Positions 23,445-33,015 of a stretch of DNA of 64,000 nt are shown in pieces (position 1 is the stretch's first letter; each line of letters begins with the position of its first letter). This DNA comes from Bacillota bacterium. GTDB taxonomy: Bacteria > Bacillota > Sulfobacillia > DUMF01. The stretch covers positions 62,001 to 126,000 of the forward strand of contig DUMF01000028.1 of assembly GCA_012840015.1 (NCBI GenBank). Reading direction: 5' to 3'. The notes under the pieces were generated by a model. The model was not told the DNA's origin. It saw nothing but the letters and a program-made list of their open reading frames with translations, and did no database searches. Both the position numbers and the translations under genes were made by a program.

Positions 23445-24860
23445 TTACACCTCCCCGACTAATTCTCCATTATTTACAGGATGGCCTCGCAAGTACTCTT
23501 CCGAACTCATCTTCCTGCCGCCTTCCGGTTGCACTATCTTGGGAGCAACCCAGCCGTCGCTCGCCCTAATTAATAGGCGTTGCCCTACGGTCCTGAGCTC
23601 CCCCGGCCGTCCATCCATGGTCACATCAGGAGCATGCTCCATTTTAAATATCTTGAGCTTCTTACCCTTCCTCCAAGTATACGCTCCCGGAGAAGGCGAT
23701 AGCGCCCTTACAAGATTTACGATGTTACTGCTACCCTCGGACCACCGAATCAACTCGTCCTCAGGTTTGATGGGCGGTGCCACCGTCACCTGGGATTCGT
23801 CCTGAGGAGTAAGGCTCACCTCTCCAGCCGCCATCTTCTGAAGCGCCTCACATAAAGCCTCGGCACCCAAAGCTGCCAGCTTATTCGAAAGGCTACCATA
23901 ATCGTCTTCAAGAGTTATCTCAATATCTTTTTGAAGGATGATGTCCCCCGCGTCCATCCTCGGGGATAGCTGGATGACCGAGACACCGGTAACCGTATCA
24001 CCATTGATTATAGCACGTTGTATGGGTGCAGCTCCTCGATAGCGTGGCAACAGCGACGGATGAAGGTTAATGGCTCCGAGGCGCGGTAGCCTAGTAATTT
24101 CCTCGGGTATCAGTTTGCCATACGCTACCACTACGAGTACGTCAGGCTGCAATTCCGCTATTTGCCGCACCAGTTCTTCCGACCTCAACTGTTCGGGTTG
24201 GCACAGCGGCAACCGATGGTTGAGCGCAAATCGCTTTACCGCAGGTATCGACATCTTCATACCTCTACCAGCAGGCTTATCGGGCCGAGTTATCACGAGG
24301 CAGATATCATGGCCTTCTACTAGAATGGAGTAGAGCGATGGCAGGGCAAAATCGGGCGTTCCGGCGAATACTACTCTTAAGAACCTCTCTTCCCCTTCCG
24401 GTACGGCCGTTTGCCTGATTTCCTTTGCCTTGTCGACGAACAGCACACCATCGAGATGATCCATCTCGTGCTGGAGGGCCCGGCACAGTAACCCGGAGCT
24501 ATCCAACCATATCTGCTTGCCCTCCCGATCCAGTCCAGTAACGCAAACTCGAGCATACCGCTCCACCTCTCCGACTTGGCCAGGGACGCTGAGGCAGCCC
24601 TCGGTGGCTATTTCGCTGCCCTCTCCACGAACCAGCTCTGGGTTCACGAACTCATATAATCCCTCTGGAGTCTCCACCACTATCATTCTTTTCGGTACCC
24701 CGACCTGCGGTGCTGCAAGCCCGACACCGTGAGCTTTCCTCATGGTCAGTATCATAGAGTCCAACAGTTCCCTGACGGTATCGTTCACGTTAATAACCTG
24801 TCTGCACCTCTTGCGCAAAACGGGATCGCCTATCTTTACGATTTCCAGTCGCTTCGCCAT
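23445..24860 (-). CDS. Fused peptide deformylase / methionyl-tRNA formyltransferase
   Basis: One 471-residue frame carries both enzymes of the formyl-methionine cycle. Residues 1 to about 150 are deformylase, with GVGLAAPQ at 45-52, EGCLS at 87-91 and HEMDH at 131-135 (Cys89, His131 and His135 bind metal). From about 160 the formyltransferase follows, with VVFAGTPDFA, NLHPSLLPRYRG (Asn265, His267) and MDAGDI (Asp303). The join is a short linker KEIRQTAVPEGEERFL. No ATG, GTG or TTG sits at the join, so no separate fmt start is visible. In most relatives def and fmt are adjacent separate genes, so a lost stop is the likely origin. Confidence 0.93.
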   Translation of the reverse strand: MAKRLEIVKIGDPVLRKRCRQVINVNDTVRELLDSMILTMRKAHGVGLAAPQVGVPKRMIVVETPEGLYEFVNPELVRGEGSEIATEGCLSVPGQVGEVERYARVCVTGLDREGKQIWLDSSGLLCRALQHEMDHLDGVLFVDKAKEIRQTAVPEGEERFLRVVFAGTPDFALPSLYSILVEGHDICLVITRPDKPAGRGMKMSIPAVKRFALNHRLPLCQPEQLRSEELVRQIAELQPDVLVVVAYGKLIPEEITRLPRLGAINLHPSLLPRYRGAAPIQRAIINGDTVTGVSVIQLSPRMDAGDIILQKDIEITLEDDYGSLSNKLAALGAEALCEALQKMAAGEVSLTPQDESQVTVAPPIKPEDELIRWSEGSSNIVNLVRALSPSPGAYTWRKGKKLKIFKMEHAPDVTMDGRPGELRTVGQRLLIRASDGWVAPKIVQPEGGRKMSSEEYLRGHPVNNGELVGEV

Positions 24861-24876
24861 TTACCGATCCTTCCTG

Positions 24877-26862
24877 TCATGTTATTGTGTACGGATCAAC
24901 GTCTATAGCCACACCGATTCTAGCCGGCAATCTTTCACGCTGAATTGCGCGCAGGGCCTGTCCCAACAAATTCGCGTCTATCGACTTAGCCAGGATCCGC
25001 CACCGGAACCTATTCTTCAGTCTAGCATGAAGCGCCGGAGCTGGTCCTAAAATCTCAAGTGCGCCGCCACCAGCGAGCCTGAGGCCCGTGGCTATGTGCC
25101 TCGCCGCTTTGAGCGTTTCGGCCTCGTTTTGACCGGATACCAGCACAGTAGCCAGCTCAGAGAACGGCGGAAACCGGTGCTCTAACCGCACCTGCATTTC
25201 CTTCATATAGAATCCCACATAATCATATTTAGCAGCCATTTCTATCGCGTAATGCTGAGGGTCGAAGGCCTCCACGAACACTCGGCCGGGTTTATCCCTG
25301 CGCCCGCTCCTACCGGCGGTCTGCACGATCAGTTGGAAGGTGCGCTCTGCCGCCCTGAAATCCGGGATGCTCAGTGCCGCATCGGCGTTGAGAATCCCAA
25401 CCAAAGTGATGCCTGGTATGTCTAGGCCCTTAGCGATCATTTGAGTACCGACCAGCACGTCGATTTCCCGGTTCACGGCTCCATCGTATATTTGCTGGTG
25501 AACCCCCTTCCGCCTGGTAGTGTCGCGATCTATCCTGCATATTCTGGCTCCAGGGAAACGGGCTGCCAGCTCTGCCTCTAGCCTTTGTGTCCCTGTGCCA
25601 TAGAACCTGACTCGATGCCCTCCGCAACGGGGGCATGTCACTGGTACTGGCACCTCCCAGCCACAATAATGGCAAAGCATTCGAGCCCTCGAAGCGCACT
25701 CTTTATGAACGACTAGGGAAACGTCGCAACTGGGGCAACGTGCGGTCCAACCGCACTCCTGGCACACCACGAAAGTATAGTAGCCTCTTCTGTTCAACAA
25801 TAACAAGACTTGTTCTTTAGAAGACAGGGCTTCTCTCATCGCTTCTTCTAACTGGGGAGATAAGGGCGATTTCTCATAACATTTTTTGTCCACGATCCCT
25901 ATTTCTGGCATGCCAGCCCGATTCACCCTCTTAGGCAGCACGAGCAACTCGTATTGCGAGCGTCTCCCCCTATAGAACGATTCCATCGAAGGCGTGGCGC
26001 TCCCCAGAACGACGGGGATCCCGAGCTCTCTAGCCCTCTCTATAGCGACTTCCCTTGCATGGTACCTGGGATCCTCTTCCTGCTTGAATGCCCAATCGTG
26101 TTCCTCGTCTATAATCAACACGCCCAGGTTCCTGGCTGGCAAGAAAAGCGCAGACCTCGCGCCCACTACTACCGAAACCCGATCATCCCTTGCTCTTAAC
26201 CAGGCACGCGCCCTCTCGCCGTCCGAGAGTGCGCTATGATAACAAATGACGCGACCTGGAAACCTGCTCTCAAGCTTCCCCACGGTTTGCGGTGTGAGGG
26301 AAATTTCTGGTACCAACATTATTGCCGACTTTCCCAGTGAAAGGCATCGCTCAATGCACCGCATATAAACCTCGGTTTTCCCGCTGCCCGTAGGGCCAAA
26401 AAGGAGGAAGACGCCGTGTTCCCCAGCCTCTATCCGCGAAACGATTCTCTCGGCACATTCTCTCTGGGCGCTGGTGGGAACTATACCGTCAACTACTTTG
26501 CTCGTAACTGCCTGCCCGGCCCCGGTAGGCTTCGCTTTGCGCGCCCTGCTCACAGCTGGCGGAAGCATCGCGCACAAGGCACGCCCTATGGTTGAACAAT
26601 ACCTCGTTTCGATATAGCGACCCAACTCCAGCAAATCCCCGCTCAACAGCACTTCTTCAGCGGATAGGAGCGGCCGCAGCCTCAAAGCTGCCGCCTCTGC
26701 AGGAAGTCCATCCATCACTTCGAGGATGACCCCCCTAACACTCCTCCCCCCTACCGGTACCGTCACCGCTCTTCCAGGCTGAGCCAAGTACTGTAGTTCA
26801 TCTGGTACAATGTACAGTAGTGGTTCTAAACCGCTTATGGTTACCGCTACGCGCGCATACAT
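24877..26862 (-). CDS. priA: Primosomal protein N' (PriA helicase)
   Basis: Restarts stalled replication forks by loading the replicative helicase. The 661 residues are somewhat shorter than the 730-800 common in the family, mainly in the N-terminal DNA-binding region. Walker A GPTGSGKTEVY, DEEHDWAF, zinc cysteines (VCQECGWTARCPSCD, LCHYCGWEVPVPVTCPRCG) and GTQMIAKGLDIPG are present. It lies between coaBC and def-fmt as in Bacillus. Confidence 0.94.
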   Translation of the reverse strand: MYARVAVTISGLEPLLYIVPDELQYLAQPGRAVTVPVGGRSVRGVILEVMDGLPAEAAALRLRPLLSAEEVLLSGDLLELGRYIETRYCSTIGRALCAMLPPAVSRARKAKPTGAGQAVTSKVVDGIVPTSAQRECAERIVSRIEAGEHGVFLLFGPTGSGKTEVYMRCIERCLSLGKSAIMLVPEISLTPQTVGKLESRFPGRVICYHSALSDGERARAWLRARDDRVSVVVGARSALFLPARNLGVLIIDEEHDWAFKQEEDPRYHAREVAIERARELGIPVVLGSATPSMESFYRGRRSQYELLVLPKRVNRAGMPEIGIVDKKCYEKSPLSPQLEEAMREALSSKEQVLLLLNRRGYYTFVVCQECGWTARCPSCDVSLVVHKECASRARMLCHYCGWEVPVPVTCPRCGGHRVRFYGTGTQRLEAELAARFPGARICRIDRDTTRRKGVHQQIYDGAVNREIDVLVGTQMIAKGLDIPGITLVGILNADAALSIPDFRAAERTFQLIVQTAGRSGRRDKPGRVFVEAFDPQHYAIEMAAKYDYVGFYMKEMQVRLEHRFPPFSELATVLVSGQNEAETLKAARHIATGLRLAGGGALEILGPAPALHARLKNRFRWRILAKSIDANLLGQALRAIQRERLPARIGVAIDVDPYTIT

Positions 26863-26897
26863 TTCACACCAACGCCTAACGGGGGTTTCAGATTATC

Positions 26898-27767
26898 GTG
26901 AATGCCGAGTTTCATGTGCACCTCAGCGAGGCTATAGACCTCGACGCCACACTCCTTTCTGGTCAGGCTTTCACCTGGAAACGCCATAATTCTTCATACG
27001 AGGGGCTTCTGGCAGGCATCCCAGCAACGATCAGCCCCGTTCCTAACAATCCGGGGGAACTCCTGGTTAAAACGGTCTCCCATGAAGGTGTGTCGCCCCA
27101 GGCGGTGGCCAACTATTTCGATGATGGCACCAATTACTCCGAGCTTCGGAACGAACTCCGCAGTTTGGATCCATTTTGTGATCGGGCCATAGAATACTCA
27201 CCTGGGCTACGCTTGTTGAGGCAAGACCCATGGGAGACTCTTGTGTGTTTCATACTGTCCTCCTGCAATAACGTCCCGAGGATAACCGGAATAGTTCACC
27301 GCCTTACTCAACTGTCTAGCCGGCATTTCCCCTCTCCTGAAGACATCGTCCGGGCAGGTGAATCTAAACTACGCCAGGCAGGTGCAGGCTTCCGCGCCCC
27401 TTATCTAATTGAAGCCGCTAAAATGGTATTGGATGGAACAGTAGATTTGGCAGGCCTCCGCAGTCTCCCTACTGATGAGGCAGTGAAAGTGCTCATGACC
27501 TTACCTGGCGTCGGCCGCAAAGTGGCTTCGTGTGTAGCCCTTTACGGCCTGCATAAGTGCGACGCTTTTCCCATAGACGTCTGGATCAAGAAAGTACTTC
27601 AGCAAGCATACTTCGGCGGCCGTGAAGTTGAGCTGCCCAAGCTGGAACAGTTCGCAAGAAAACATTTTGGCAGTAAAGCAGGGTATGCCCAAAACTGGCT
27701 CTACAACTGGGCTCGGCGTTCTCGCCTGGCAGATATCAGCTCTGCCACCAGATCGAGAATGGAATGA
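26898..27767 (+). CDS. ogg: 8-oxoguanine DNA glycosylase (OGG1 type)
   Basis: Removes oxidised guanine and cuts the abasic site. An N-terminal OGG fold (about 1-115) with SGQAFTWKR is followed by the HhH-GPD domain: LPGVGRKVASC contains the expected Schiff-base Lys208, and FPIDVWIKK the catalytic Asp227. It is the only plus-strand gene inside a long minus-strand cluster. It splits priA from coaBC and overlaps the 3' end of coaBC by 67 bases, which suggests insertion. GTG at 26898 has only a weak ribosome site. The family call rests on motif spacing. Confidence 0.9.
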   Translation: MNAEFHVHLSEAIDLDATLLSGQAFTWKRHNSSYEGLLAGIPATISPVPNNPGELLVKTVSHEGVSPQAVANYFDDGTNYSELRNELRSLDPFCDRAIEYSPGLRLLRQDPWETLVCFILSSCNNVPRITGIVHRLTQLSSRHFPSPEDIVRAGESKLRQAGAGFRAPYLIEAAKMVLDGTVDLAGLRSLPTDEAVKVLMTLPGVGRKVASCVALYGLHKCDAFPIDVWIKKVLQQAYFGGREVELPKLEQFARKHFGSKAGYAQNWLYNWARRSRLADISSATRSRME

Positions 27768-28933
27768 GCCACCTCGTACTTTGGGCCAAGGGGGACGTCG
27801 CGTATCCCGCCATTACTACCGATCAGTTTTACGGCATTGGTATCACTACCGAAGCCAACTCCCGACCTGGTGCCGGAAACATCGTTCACTACGATTAGAT
27901 CGAGGTTCTTCCGCTTGATCTTCTCACGTGCGTTTTGAACCAGATCCTGCGTCTCCGCCGCGAATCCTACCAGCACCTTCTCGCCTTTCTTCTTGCCCAG
28001 TTCGGCTAAAATGTCTGTGGTGCTGATCAACTTAACTGTAAGCTCTGTCTCGCCCTTCTTGATTTTCTGCCTCTCAACCGTTTGAGGCCTGTAATCAGAT
28101 ACGGCTGCCGCCTTCACCACCACATCGCACCACTCAAACCACTCCATGACGCGCTGATACATCTCCGCCGCGCTTACAACCCTGATTACATCGACATCTT
28201 CAGGTGGTTGGAGAAAAGAAGGTCCGGATATGAGCTTCACTGTAGCACCACGGTCCCTGGCAGCCTCCGCGATAGCGTAACCCATTTTGCCGGACGAGGG
28301 ATTGGAGATAAACCTTACCGGGTCGAAATGCTCGCGGGTAGGACCTGCTGTAACCAGGATCTTCACACCGCTAAAGTCTTTCGGCGTTAGGACAGTCCTA
28401 AGTCGTGCCACGATGGTAGAAGGGGATGGCATTCGCCCTGGTCCGTACTCACCGCATGCCAACGCTCCGGTTTCGGGTTCGATTACGATAAAACCGTCTC
28501 TTTTCAAAGCTTCCACATTTCGCCGGACAGCCGGGCTTTCCCACATCGCAGCGTTCATTGCCGGGACTAGCACCACAGGGCACCGCGAAGCCATGATACA
28601 GGTGGTGAGGAAATCGTCTGCGATGCCCATCGCAATCTTCCCGAGCACGTTCGCCGTGCATGGAGCCACAACGAAGGCCTGAGCCCAGCGTGCCAACTCC
28701 ACGTGTTCCACTTCCCACGACGCCGGATCGCTGAAGGTGGAGGTGATGACCTTGTGTCTGGAAATAGTCGCAAAAGTGAGAGGGCCCACGAAGTGGGTGG
28801 CGTTCCTTGTCATCGCTACCCGTACTTCGCAGCCCTCTTTCACAAGCTGAGAAACAAGCTCCGCACTCTTATAGGCAGCTATGCCGCCGCAAACGCCCAC
28901 AGCCACCCGTTTGCCCTCCAGCACGTCGATCAC
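27701..28933 (-). CDS. coaBC: Bifunctional phosphopantothenoylcysteine decarboxylase/synthase
   Basis: Makes 4'-phosphopantetheine from phosphopantothenate and cysteine. The CoaC half (about 1-190) shows GGIAAYKS, the PAMNAAMW motif and [10 protein letters not shown]. The CoaB half shows [21 protein letters not shown] and the FAAETQD block. Length 410 is typical. GTG overlaps the rpoZ stop as GTGA. Its 3' end is antisense to ogg over 67 bases. Confidence 0.95.
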   Translation of the reverse strand: MIDVLEGKRVAVGVCGGIAAYKSAELVSQLVKEGCEVRVAMTRNATHFVGPLTFATISRHKVITSTFSDPASWEVEHVELARWAQAFVVAPCTANVLGKIAMGIADDFLTTCIMASRCPVVLVPAMNAAMWESPAVRRNVEALKRDGFIVIEPETGALACGEYGPGRMPSPSTIVARLRTVLTPKDFSGVKILVTAGPTREHFDPVRFISNPSSGKMGYAIAEAARDRGATVKLISGPSFLQPPEDVDVIRVVSAAEMYQRVMEWFEWCDVVVKAAAVSDYRPQTVERQKIKKGETELTVKLISTTDILAELGKKKGEKVLVGFAAETQDLVQNAREKIKRKNLDLIVVNDVSGTRSGVGFGSDTNAVKLIGSNGGIRDVPLGPKYEVAHSILDLVAELISARRERRAQL

Positions 28934-29136
28934 TTTATTCCCTCCTTCGGGCGCACGTATCGCACTTTACCCGCAGCGATTTCTTCCAGGGCGATGCTGA
29001 CGGCCTTCCTGCCCTTTAGGTTGGCAAGCGTGTCCTTCTGGCCCAGGATTTGCCTGGCCCGACGCGCTGCCTCGATGACAAGGGTATACTTGGAATCGGC
29101 GTGCTTCATCAGCTCGCTCAATGGCGGGTTCAGCAT
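28930..29136 (-). CDS. rpoZ: RNA polymerase omega subunit
   Basis: A small subunit that helps RNA polymerase assemble. The 68 residues begin [10 protein letters not shown] and contain [16 protein letters not shown] and [17 protein letters not shown]. An ATG six codons earlier is in frame, but the one at 29136 has GGGAGG at a good distance and the family N-terminus. Its start overlaps the gmk stop by seven bases. Confidence 0.93.
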   Translation of the reverse strand: MLNPPLSELMKHADSKYTLVIEAARRARQILGQKDTLANLKGRKAVSIALEEIAAGKVRYVRPKEGIK

Positions 29137-29759
29137 CCGGTAAATTCCTCCCATCGATTGAAAATGTCCGGCCTGCGTTTCACTCTGCAGAGTTCTGCCA
29201 TTATTATGCTCTTAAGTTTTTCCTTGGCTTCCTCCAGATTGTCATTCACGATCACGTAATCGTAGCTGTCCAGGCACCGCACCTCCACCCCTACGTTTCC
29301 GAGCCGTCTTTCCAGCTCCTCTTTTGTTTCCGTGCCACGACTCCTGACGCGCCTTTCCAGCTCCTCTCTCGTAGGTGGTAATATGAACACGAACACGCCA
29401 TTAGGGAAAGTTTTCCTTAATGAGACCGCCCCCTGCACGTCTTTCTCCACGAGAAGCACGCGCCCGGCCTCGAGCCCGGATTCAATGGGTTCACCTGGAG
29501 TGCCGTAGTAATGGCCATACACGCAAGCCCACTCTATAAGCTTGCCCTCTGAAACCATATGGCTGAACTCAGCTTCAGAGACGAAAAAATAATCCTCCCC
29601 TTCAATCTCTCCTTGTCGGGGACGACGGGTAGTGACTGAAGGACAAAAAGAAAGCCCGGACCACTCGCTCATCAAACTCCGTCTCAGGGATCCCTTACCA
29701 GTTCCGGACGGAGCAGAAATGACTACGAGCAGCCCGCCTGGTATCCTAGGCTCCATCAT
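29130..29759 (-). CDS. gmk: Guanylate kinase
   Basis: Converts GMP to GDP with ATP. The 209 residues show the P-loop [11 protein letters not shown], the GMP-binding region [11 protein letters not shown] and GEDYFFVS, and the lid region [18 protein letters not shown]. It lies between remA and rpoZ as in Bacillus, overlapping remA by 14 bases. Confidence 0.95.
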   Translation of the reverse strand: MMEPRIPGGLLVVISAPSGTGKGSLRRSLMSEWSGLSFCPSVTTRRPRQGEIEGEDYFFVSEAEFSHMVSEGKLIEWACVYGHYYGTPGEPIESGLEAGRVLLVEKDVQGAVSLRKTFPNGVFVFILPPTREELERRVRSRGTETKEELERRLGNVGVEVRCLDSYDYVIVNDNLEEAKEKLKSIIMAELCRVKRRPDIFNRWEEFTGC

Positions 29760-30039
29760 CCTCCGGTAGGGGTTCCTCCTCCAAAACCTTAGTGAGCTCT
29801 TTAGAGCCCGCTCTGCTAGCCACCGTCTCTGGCTGAACGGCTGATAAGATAACGTGCTCAGAATCAGTTATTATAACCGCGCGAGTGCGTCTTCCATACG
29901 TAGCATCAATCAATAACCCGTGTTCCCTGGCGTCCGAGATTATCCTTCTAATCGGCGCCGACTCTGGGCTTACGATGGCGATGATTCGGCTTGCATTGAC
30001 GATATTACCAAAGCCTATGTTGACCAGGTTTATTTCCAT
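29746..30039 (-). CDS. remA: RemA/DUF370 DNA-binding regulator
   Basis: A 97-residue protein of the RemA family. In Bacillus it binds DNA in oligomeric rings and activates matrix genes. Marks are [40 protein letters not shown] and [14 protein letters not shown] at 30039 (after AGGTGATGCG) is preferred to an in-frame start eight codons upstream. It sits next to another nucleoid-type gene (IHF-like). It ends in TAG. Confidence 0.93.
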   Translation of the reverse strand: MEINLVNIGFGNIVNASRIIAIVSPESAPIRRIISDAREHGLLIDATYGRRTRAVIITDSEHVILSAVQPETVASRAGSKELTKVLEEEPLPEDDGA

Positions 30040-30043
30040 CGCA

Positions 30044-30352
30044 TCACCTGCTGAACCGCGCAATCAACGCTTCTCTCTGTCTTTTGCCCAGCCCCTGGAT
30101 TCTTCTGGCTTCGTCTATCCCGATTTCCTCCATGATCTTCTGGGCCTTTATCTTTCCCACTCTCGGCAGCGAGCGCAAAAGGTATGAAACCCTCATCCGG
30201 CTCGTAACCTCATCTTCACTGGCCAGTATGTCCGAAAGAGTCACTTCCCCTTTCTTTAGGGCGTTGCGGAGCTCACTACGTTTCTTCCTCATGGCCTGTG
30301 CCTTTTGAAGCGCTTCTTTCTTCTCATCGATCGATAACGTGGGTAAAGACAT
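30044..30352 (-). CDS. Integration host factor of the actinobacterial (mIHF/sIHF) type
   Basis: A 102-residue basic protein with an N-terminal charged helix ([20 protein letters not shown]) and a helix-two-turn-helix half, [20 protein letters not shown] then [11 protein letters not shown]. This pattern is the mycobacterial IHF family, unrelated to the alpha/beta IHF of proteobacteria. It binds DNA without sequence preference and compacts it. In actinobacteria the gene also sits just before gmk. Here RemA lies in between. ATG follows GGAGGTAGTCTCA. Confidence 0.87.
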   Translation of the reverse strand: MSLPTLSIDEKKEALQKAQAMRKKRSELRNALKKGEVTLSDILASEDEVTSRMRVSYLLRSLPRVGKIKAQKIMEEIGIDEARRIQGLGKRQREALIARFSR

Positions 30353-30365
30353 TGAGACTACCTCC

Positions 30366-31241
30366 TCATTCTACATTTTGGACCTGTTCACGCATTTTCT
30401 CTATCTCGCACTTCATCTCTATCACTATGGGGCCAATCACTTCATCGCCAGCCTTGGAACCGATGGTGTTAGCTTCTCTCTGCATTTCCTGAAGAATAAA
30501 GTCCATCTTTTTCCCGACCGGTTTAGCCTCAATACCTAATAGAAGCCGCATTTGGGACAGGTGGCTCCGTAACCGTGCTAGTTCTTCTGAAATGCTGCTT
30601 CTTTCCGCCAAAATGGCTACTTCCTGAGCTAACCTACTTTGCTCGATATCGACACCGCACAATTCGTGTATCCTGGCAGCCACTCGATCGCGGTATTTTT
30701 GCACAACCCGGGACTCATTCTCTTCTATTTGCCGCAAGTAAACCTCTATCTTTCCAAGCGAATTCGCCAGATCGTGCGCCGTAGCCTCTCCTTCCCGTTC
30801 CCTCATCTCGATGAGGCGACTCACGCACGTATCCACGACTTTCAGCAAGAATTCCCTTTTTTCTTCGAGCTCGCGCTCGCTGGCAGAAAGAACTCCTGGG
30901 AGTATACTCAAATCGGAAATCCGTATTTCTCCCGGGATTCCTAGGCTTTCCTGCAGCTCTTTCAGGTTATTATAATAAGTGAGCGCCAGGGCCTTGTCAA
31001 CCTTTACCTGCTTTGAGCTGGTGTTTAACCATTCCAGCTTAACGCAGAGATCCAACCTTCCTCTAGAAAGTCTTGAGGCTATTAGCTTCCGTATCAGCGC
31101 TTCCGTGGGCGCGTCAGGTACCCCTCTTATCGTTAATTCGAGATAGCGGTGATTGATCGACTTCATCTCACAAGTCACTTTGAGGTTACCGCTTTGCTCC
31201 TCGACACAACCGAACCCAGTCATACTTCGCAACGCCATCAC
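30366..31241 (-). CDS. yloC: YicC/YloC-family endoribonuclease
   Basis: A 291-residue protein of the YicC family, shown elsewhere to be an RNA endonuclease. It has the N-terminal SMTGFG signature, EMKSINHRYLE, and the C-terminal DUF1732 block MDFILQEMQREANTIGSKAG. GTG at 31241 overlaps the rqcH stop as GTGA; the ATG next to it is also possible. yloC beside rqcH and the Ca2+ ATPase is the Bacillus yloABC neighbourhood. Confidence 0.93.
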   Translation of the reverse strand: MMALRSMTGFGCVEEQSGNLKVTCEMKSINHRYLELTIRGVPDAPTEALIRKLIASRLSRGRLDLCVKLEWLNTSSKQVKVDKALALTYYNNLKELQESLGIPGEIRISDLSILPGVLSASERELEEKREFLLKVVDTCVSRLIEMREREGEATAHDLANSLGKIEVYLRQIEENESRVVQKYRDRVAARIHELCGVDIEQSRLAQEVAILAERSSISEELARLRSHLSQMRLLLGIEAKPVGKKMDFILQEMQREANTIGSKAGDEVIGPIVIEMKCEIEKMREQVQNVE

Positions 31242-32947
31242 TGCTTCTCCTTTTCAGTGGACTCCGGACATTTGGGCGTCACCATGATCGTACGCTGGTG
31301 ATCGTAGATTACCATCCCCGGCCGTGCTCCGCTCGGTTTTCTAACATGGCAAACCATGGTCCAGTCCACAGGCGCTTTGGCTGAGCCACGTGCCTTACTA
31401 TAGAATGCTGCGATTGATGCTGCCTCCTCCAAGGAGGCTTTCGGCGGCCAATCGCCGGGGTGCTCGGACTTCCTCAATATGACGTGGGCGCCGGGAGAAC
31501 CCTTCGCGTGCAGCCAGATGTCGTCGTCTCGAGCCATCCTGAATGTAATCATATCATTTTGAACGTTACTTCGCCCCACCAGTACCTGGAGTCCTTCGCT
31601 TGTCCAGAAAACCCTAGGACCCGCCTGCTTCGTTTTCGTCGCGGACTTTTCTTTCCTCGAGGGGATATAACCCTGAGAGATCAACTCTTCTTCCAGGAGA
31701 CCAAGCTCCTCGCTGTCCGATGCCATCAGAACCGCTTGCTCCACCTGACTCAGGTATGCGAGCTCCTCCCTTGTTTTGGCCAATTGCTCTCCGGCAAGTT
31801 TTTGGGATGAAATTGCCTTGCGATATTTCTTGAAATATGCCTGCGCGTTGTCGATGGGCGAAAGAGAGGGGTCGAGCGGTATATCGATCTCGCCTCCGTT
31901 GGGGTCATAATGGTTGGGCAACCGTGCCGACTTGCTATGAGGCGGTATCAGGTGGCAATACGTGATCAACAGCTCGCCCATGATTCGGTATCTTTCTGCC
32001 TCTCTTCCCCTATCCGCTTCCTCTGCCTGGAGGTTCGCCTTCCGTTCCGCGCGCTTTATTGACCTGGTTATTGCTGTTTCCAATTTCCTGCGTAGCTCCT
32101 CGAATGCAAACTGCTCACGCTTCCTGGTCCAAAAGAACGCCGCAGCCTCGAGGCATGAGTTAAATGAAATGCGCTCCATTCCAGCATACTCAGCTAGGTC
32201 CAAGCAGTGGAAATCCACGGGGCTACCCTTGAAGCTGAAAACCACCGGACGGCACTTCCCCGGCAGGCTATACTCCAGTATCTCTGCGAGTGCGCTGCAG
32301 AGCTTCGCGGCCACAGTATCGTCAACGTCCGCCGCCTTCATTTCCGGGTCCATTCCTGCTCTGACCACGATCTCCCCCGCTATAAGGTTACCGATGCCTT
32401 CGATGTTCTTAACAAGCAGCTTCCGCACTGGAGTGTCAGGCCGCGATTCCCGGCTCCAACTCGTTATGTCAGACACTCCCACACTTGTTGGAGGGAGCTT
32501 TTCGGGTGGAGCCAGTACGGCCCTGCTCAGACTACCGATCGTACTCCCGCCCTCGTCGATGAGATTAATGTTGCCCCTCGATCCAAGGAAAGAGACCACC
32601 AAAGAAGCCTTCCTGGTGATGTGGGCTACGTGAGGGGGCATGGTGAAAACGATCTGCATTTCTCTCTCAAAGCCGTTTTGATTTACCGATATAATTCGGG
32701 AGCCCTCAAGGTATTTCCGCAAGAGCATGCAGAAACCCTCCGGCACACGCCCCGAGCGATGCCCTTTACCGAAGTAAATCGCCTGTACGTTGGGTGCAAC
32801 GGAGACCAGGAGGCACCCTCTCCAGTCTCGGCGCCACAATTCCAGCTCTATTTCGGCCCGCCCGGGCTGATCCACCCTGGCTACCATCGACCCCGGGAGC
32901 CTTTCGTCCAGTTCATGGCAAATGCATCTAAGCAGTAAACCGTCCAC
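31238..32947 (-). CDS. rqcH: Ribosome-quality-control factor RqcH (NFACT family)
   Basis: Binds stalled 50S subunits carrying peptidyl-tRNA and adds C-terminal alanine tails that mark the chain for decay. The 569 residues follow the NFACT layout: NFACT-N (about 1-180), an HhH region (KNIEGIGNLIAGEIV), a coiled-coil middle (about 290-410) and the NFACT-R domain with GRSNVQNDMITFR and DIWLHAKGSPGAHVIL. GTG start has only a short AAAAG before it. Often annotated as fibronectin-binding protein. Confidence 0.94.
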   Translation of the reverse strand: MDGLLLRCICHELDERLPGSMVARVDQPGRAEIELELWRRDWRGCLLVSVAPNVQAIYFGKGHRSGRVPEGFCMLLRKYLEGSRIISVNQNGFEREMQIVFTMPPHVAHITRKASLVVSFLGSRGNINLIDEGGSTIGSLSRAVLAPPEKLPPTSVGVSDITSWSRESRPDTPVRKLLVKNIEGIGNLIAGEIVVRAGMDPEMKAADVDDTVAAKLCSALAEILEYSLPGKCRPVVFSFKGSPVDFHCLDLAEYAGMERISFNSCLEAAAFFWTRKREQFAFEELRRKLETAITRSIKRAERKANLQAEEADRGREAERYRIMGELLITYCHLIPPHSKSARLPNHYDPNGGEIDIPLDPSLSPIDNAQAYFKKYRKAISSQKLAGEQLAKTREELAYLSQVEQAVLMASDSEELGLLEEELISQGYIPSRKEKSATKTKQAGPRVFWTSEGLQVLVGRSNVQNDMITFRMARDDDIWLHAKGSPGAHVILRKSEHPGDWPPKASLEEAASIAAFYSKARGSAKAPVDWTMVCHVRKPSGARPGMVIYDHQRTIMVTPKCPESTEKEKQ

Positions 32948-33015
32948 CTTTTCATTCTACATCGAGGCCGCACATCATAGAAATCTCTCGTGGAGCCAGC
33001 ACGGAGGGAAGCCGC

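Noticed and set aside
31962-32938. Long plus-strand frames inside rqcH
   Set aside because: Shadows of a strongly supported minus-strand gene.
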